A DNA stretch of 64,000 nucleotides, taken from the NCBI RefSeq assembly GCF_032118995.1, contig NC_092650.1:5766001-5830000 (forward strand), written 5' to 3'. Source of the DNA: Asterias amurensis (Eukaryota; Echinodermata; Asteroidea; Forcipulatida; Asteriidae). Below are positions 62,501 through 64,000 of the stretch, in pieces. Under the pieces are notes generated by a model that was given only the letters and a program-made list of their open reading frames with translations, did no database searches and was not told the DNA's origin. Position numbers and translations under genes: made by a program. Position 1 is the first letter of the stretch. Every line of letters begins with the position of its first letter.

Positions 62501-63878
62501 GCATTGCCACATCCTCACAGGTGAGTATTTGGACTAGAAGGGAAGGCATACATTTGGACATTACTCCAAACTAATGATCATAAAATCTGACTTGGTAAGA
62601 AACACTGCAGCTGTTGTTCGTAAAAGAACATTTTGAGAAACAATTCCCTTTTAAGGATTGTGGTTTAAGAGAAAGGGATTCAACGAAATGTTCAATCAGA
62701 GGACTGTTCATGCAGGAACATTTTTCAGATTGTGTATTTTGCATGGACATTAGTGCTACAAAATGTTCGGTGATTTCTATAAATTTTCTCAGACTAGTTT
62801 TATTTGGTTTCTATAAATTTTCACAGACTAGCTTTATTTGGTTATCATAAATTTTCACAGACTAGTTTTATTTGGTTATCTACAGATAACCAAATAAAAT
62901 TAGTCTGAGAAAATTTATATATTCATACAGGATTAAACATATTGAACAGCCCCGAAAACCAAAGGTATGCCTATGCTTTGCTTTTTTAAAGGGTCATTCT
63001 ACAGGTGAAATACGAGATACAGACATTTCAAACTAATGTGGTTAATTATGTAAATGTTTTTTATGCACCAACATTTGAATCTGAGACTCGGATTGTGTAT
63101 TGCTTTTAGGATTTTTCTATCATGAATGTTTTTCACTCTGGATGTTTAGAAATATCTCCAAAATGCAACCACCTTTTGAAAGTTGAAATTTTCACAGGTT
63201 ACTTTTGTTGTTTACATCTACATTTTTACAGGATTATAACACTCAAACGGTTCAAAAATCCCCAGATAGACTTTGCCTTCAACACTCAAATTTTTATATC
63301 TGTCCTTCTTCACAGTCCCTCGAGTCACACGACTACATCCACAGCGAAGAAATCCATCGCTCGCTCTTCGTCAACAAGGCTCTCTCTGCCATGTCCAGGG
63401 AGTACACCATAACGAACGTCTTCAGGCTGGTAGAGCGGACTGACCGAACAAAGAGGGACATCCAACGACGCGATGTCAAGGACAAGATTAACGACCCCAT
63501 CGCTGTGCATCAGGCCATTTATTTCAAGGGATGCCCGCCGAACTCCACCCACGTTGCCAAGGTCTACGCCTGCGTCTGCGACAACAAGGGAGAGATGTAT
63601 TCCGAGACTAATTTCAAGTGCGAGAGATCTACAAAAGGGATCGTGTACGAGGTATGAAGATTCGTTTATTTCCCAACATTTATTAACTTGATTCAATTGG
63701 AGTACATTATTATATCGATTGGAGTATCTTTGTTTACAGGGATGACACATTTCAAACTTTTATCTGAATTCAGAGTCGGCCTGGTGAAGAAAATCAGCTG
63801 GTATTTTTTCACACATAAAAAAGTACTATTTTTTTCTTTGATTTACTTCTCTAGTGTCGAGGACGCTGTTCCTTATAA
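49575..63878 (+). CDS. Secreted discoidin-kringle multidomain protein (unnamed)
   Basis: Seventeen exons: 49575-49728, 50487-50671, 51336-51407, 51490-51628, 52706-52886, 54236-54334, 55558-55709, 56620-56810, 57468-57623, 58410-58548, 59064-59339, 60373-60528, 61576-61726, 61927-62119, 62401-62520, 63316-63651, 63855-63878. All join in phase with GT-AG, giving about 907 residues. Residues 1-22 are a signal peptide (LCCCLVVLGLATPGARA). 52-328 is a beta-rich region I do not recognise. 329-488 is an F5/8 type C (discoidin) domain bounded by C329 and C488, with AGSTVDQWIQVDLP and RIYPTDFENNMALRFELLVC. 490-580 is a kringle in a single exon, with six Cys (494, 516, 545, 556, 568, 577) and YRGT, CQRW, HNFCRNPD and PWCYT. 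581-900 is an unrecognised region with a furin-type RTKR at 832-835 and a Cys-rich end. No membrane segment is seen. Function is unknown; cell-surface or matrix binding is an inference. The last exon is uncertain. Confidence 0.85.
51052..51204. repeat. Family C foldback element, copy 4
   Basis: GGGGTCGATTTCACAAAGAG at the left and ACTGTTTGTGAAATCCACCC at the right, with inner TTAGGACTAGTCCTA. Lies about 130 bp before a coding exon. Confidence 0.88.
52965..53004. repeat. Short GTCCGCCAT hairpin (family P-like)
   Basis: GTCCGCCATACCACTCTTGC folds back on GCAAAGAGCCATATGGCGGA. It recalls the arms of 33105-33256. Confidence 0.55.
53156..53536. mobile_element. Family A TTAA-type foldback MITE, copy 11
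   Basis: AATAAAGGCAGTGGACACTA at the left (TTAA decayed) and ATAGTGTCCACTGACTTTAA at the right, about 381 bp. The centre GATACCTCAGATTTAGATCT folds on itself. Confidence 0.92.
53568..53595. repeat. Poly-C tract
   Basis: A 28-base run of C. Length is likely to vary between individuals and be error-prone in sequencing. Confidence 0.95.
53930..54119. mobile_element. Family A MITE, copy 12 (right half, old)
   Basis: Starts at CTGAGGTCTCGTATTCCATT and ends ATAGTGTCCAGTGCCTTTTA. It resembles the 8175 copy (ATTCAAATATTT) more than other copies. Confidence 0.8.
54398..55289. mobile_element. Non-autonomous hAT-like transposon with 8-bp target duplication
   Basis: Inverted ends are TAAGCTTGGGCGGTTCC and GGGACCGCCCAAGCTTA. 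They are flanked by identical CAAAGGAT at 54390-54397 and 55290-55297. An 8-bp duplication is the hAT hallmark. The interior is rich in GGTTCC, GAACCGG and (CA)n words and carries no transposase domain; a 163-codon plus-strand frame inside it is not protein-like. Sits in the intron between exons 6 and 7 of the secreted protein gene. Confidence 0.88.
57285..57365 (+). mobile_element. tRNA-derived SINE (family G), copy 6, body only
   Basis: CACAGAGCTCGGGAAAGTAC, CGAGTATACAGTGCTAACAC, then a GGGTAAAACAAACCAAAATT tail. Confidence 0.65.
57996..58115 (+). mobile_element. tRNA-derived SINE (family G), copy 7
   Basis: TTGGTGGTCTAGTTGGTGTG (A box), the B box deleted, then GTAATATGCCTGCGAGATAT, CACAGAACTTGGGAAAGTAC and TGAATATACAGTGCC. 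Confidence 0.72.
59357..59727. mobile_element. Family A MITE split by two nested foldbacks
   Basis: The left fragment is TTTAAAGGCAGTGGATACTA (59357-59378). The family resumes at AATTGTTGGCATGAAAATAT, ACTTGGTAACGAGCAATG (about 59666-59727). Between them are two palindromes: TATCACACAAGTGCGAGTGG with its inverted partner ending GTGTGATA (59388-59523), and TTTATCTTCAAG with GCGCGTACTTGAAGATAAA (about 59527-59663). It follows the kringle exon by 20 bp. Confidence 0.75.
60568..60941. mobile_element. Family B TTAA-type foldback MITE, copy 4
   Basis: TTAAAGCCATTGGACCCTTT and AAAGGGTCCAATGGCTTTAA are perfect terminal repeats; 374 bp. This is the best-preserved B copy. Confidence 0.93.
61135..61258. 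repeat. Dispersed GTGTGAAAAGGGCT repeat
   Basis: Contains CCGGGGTTGACTCCC, CGTAGTGTGAAAAG, TTTCCTGGGAAAAACTATAG and a terminal TGTGAAAAGGGCT. The complement of the same words (AGCCCTTTTCACACTACTCT, CCCTGGGAAA) is at about 11108-11180 in PRMT7 intron 9. Confidence 0.5.
61349..61480 (-). mobile_element. tRNA-derived SINE (family G), copy 8
   Basis: The minus strand carries TCTAGTGGTAAGACATCTGC, GGGATCGAATCCCACC (B box), GATTTGCCTGCCGAATTTTT and ACTCAGGAAAGTACTGAGTT. A second ATATACAGTGCTTAAAACAA stands just beyond the head, suggesting a partner copy. Confidence 0.75.
62777..62920. repeat. Direct and inverted ~45-bp repeats
   Basis: CTATAAATTTTCTCAGACTA with TTTTATTTGGTT recurs three times in direct order. 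It is then followed by its complement, AACCAAATAAAATTAGTCTG with AGAAAATTTATA. Lies in the intron after exon 15 of the secreted protein gene. Confidence 0.85.
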
Positions 63879-64000
63879 AAGCTTTGTGAAGTCTAAAATC
63901 AAAGGTGTCACAAAGGGCGAAAATATCACCATCTTCTGTAGGATCCCAGTTTAAGAGTTTCTTCTTGACAATGACTCTTACCCATGTAGTGAATTTGCAC

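Overview
This is an animal (eukaryotic) genomic window. Five spliced protein-coding genes with GT-AG introns are scattered among AT-rich, repeat-filled introns and intergenic DNA. Protein similarity to deuterostome orthologues, together with many foldback and TTAA-ended non-autonomous elements and tRNA-derived SINEs, suggests an echinoderm. A sea star is my best guess, but that rests on recognising the repeat style and not on a diagnostic gene.

Layout: (1) PRMT7, plus strand, about 483-12566, 11 exons. Its first exon abuts a LINE remnant, and intron 1 opens with a tandem array of roughly 147-bp hairpin units. (2) A convergent intergenic gap, 12567-16003. (3) MVD (mevalonate diphosphate decarboxylase), minus strand, coding 22933-16004, nine coding exons. 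(4) A repeat-rich gap, 22981-31779, with no supported gene; it contains a cluster of elements carrying histone-type 3' stem-loops. (5) CCDC102A, plus strand, 31780-38213, seven exons. (6) A gap, 38214-46725, with many repeats. (7) RABIF/MSS4, minus strand, 47844-46726, two exons. (8) A divergent intergenic region, 47845-49574. (9) An unnamed secreted multidomain protein, plus strand, 49575 to about 63878, 17 exons: signal peptide, a novel N-terminal region, an F5/8 type C (discoidin) domain, a kringle domain, then an unrecognised beta-rich C-terminal region with a furin-type site.

The genes do not form a pathway. MVD works in isoprenoid synthesis, PRMT7 methylates arginines, RABIF acts on Rab GTPases, CCDC102A is a coiled-coil protein, and the last gene is extracellular. 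PRMT7, CCDC102A and MVD all lie on human chromosome 16q, so part of the window may preserve ancestral linkage.

The repeats are the most distinctive part. Two related TTAA-ended foldback families (called A and B here, about 375-390 bp) occur at least 17 times. Other foldback families (C, D, E, F, K, M, N, P), several tRNA-headed SINEs, a hAT-like element with a perfect 8-bp target duplication, and several tandem arrays fill the introns. No LTR element, viral copy, CRISPR array or bacterial operon was seen. Exon borders come from reading frame plus splice-site fit and were not checked against transcripts.
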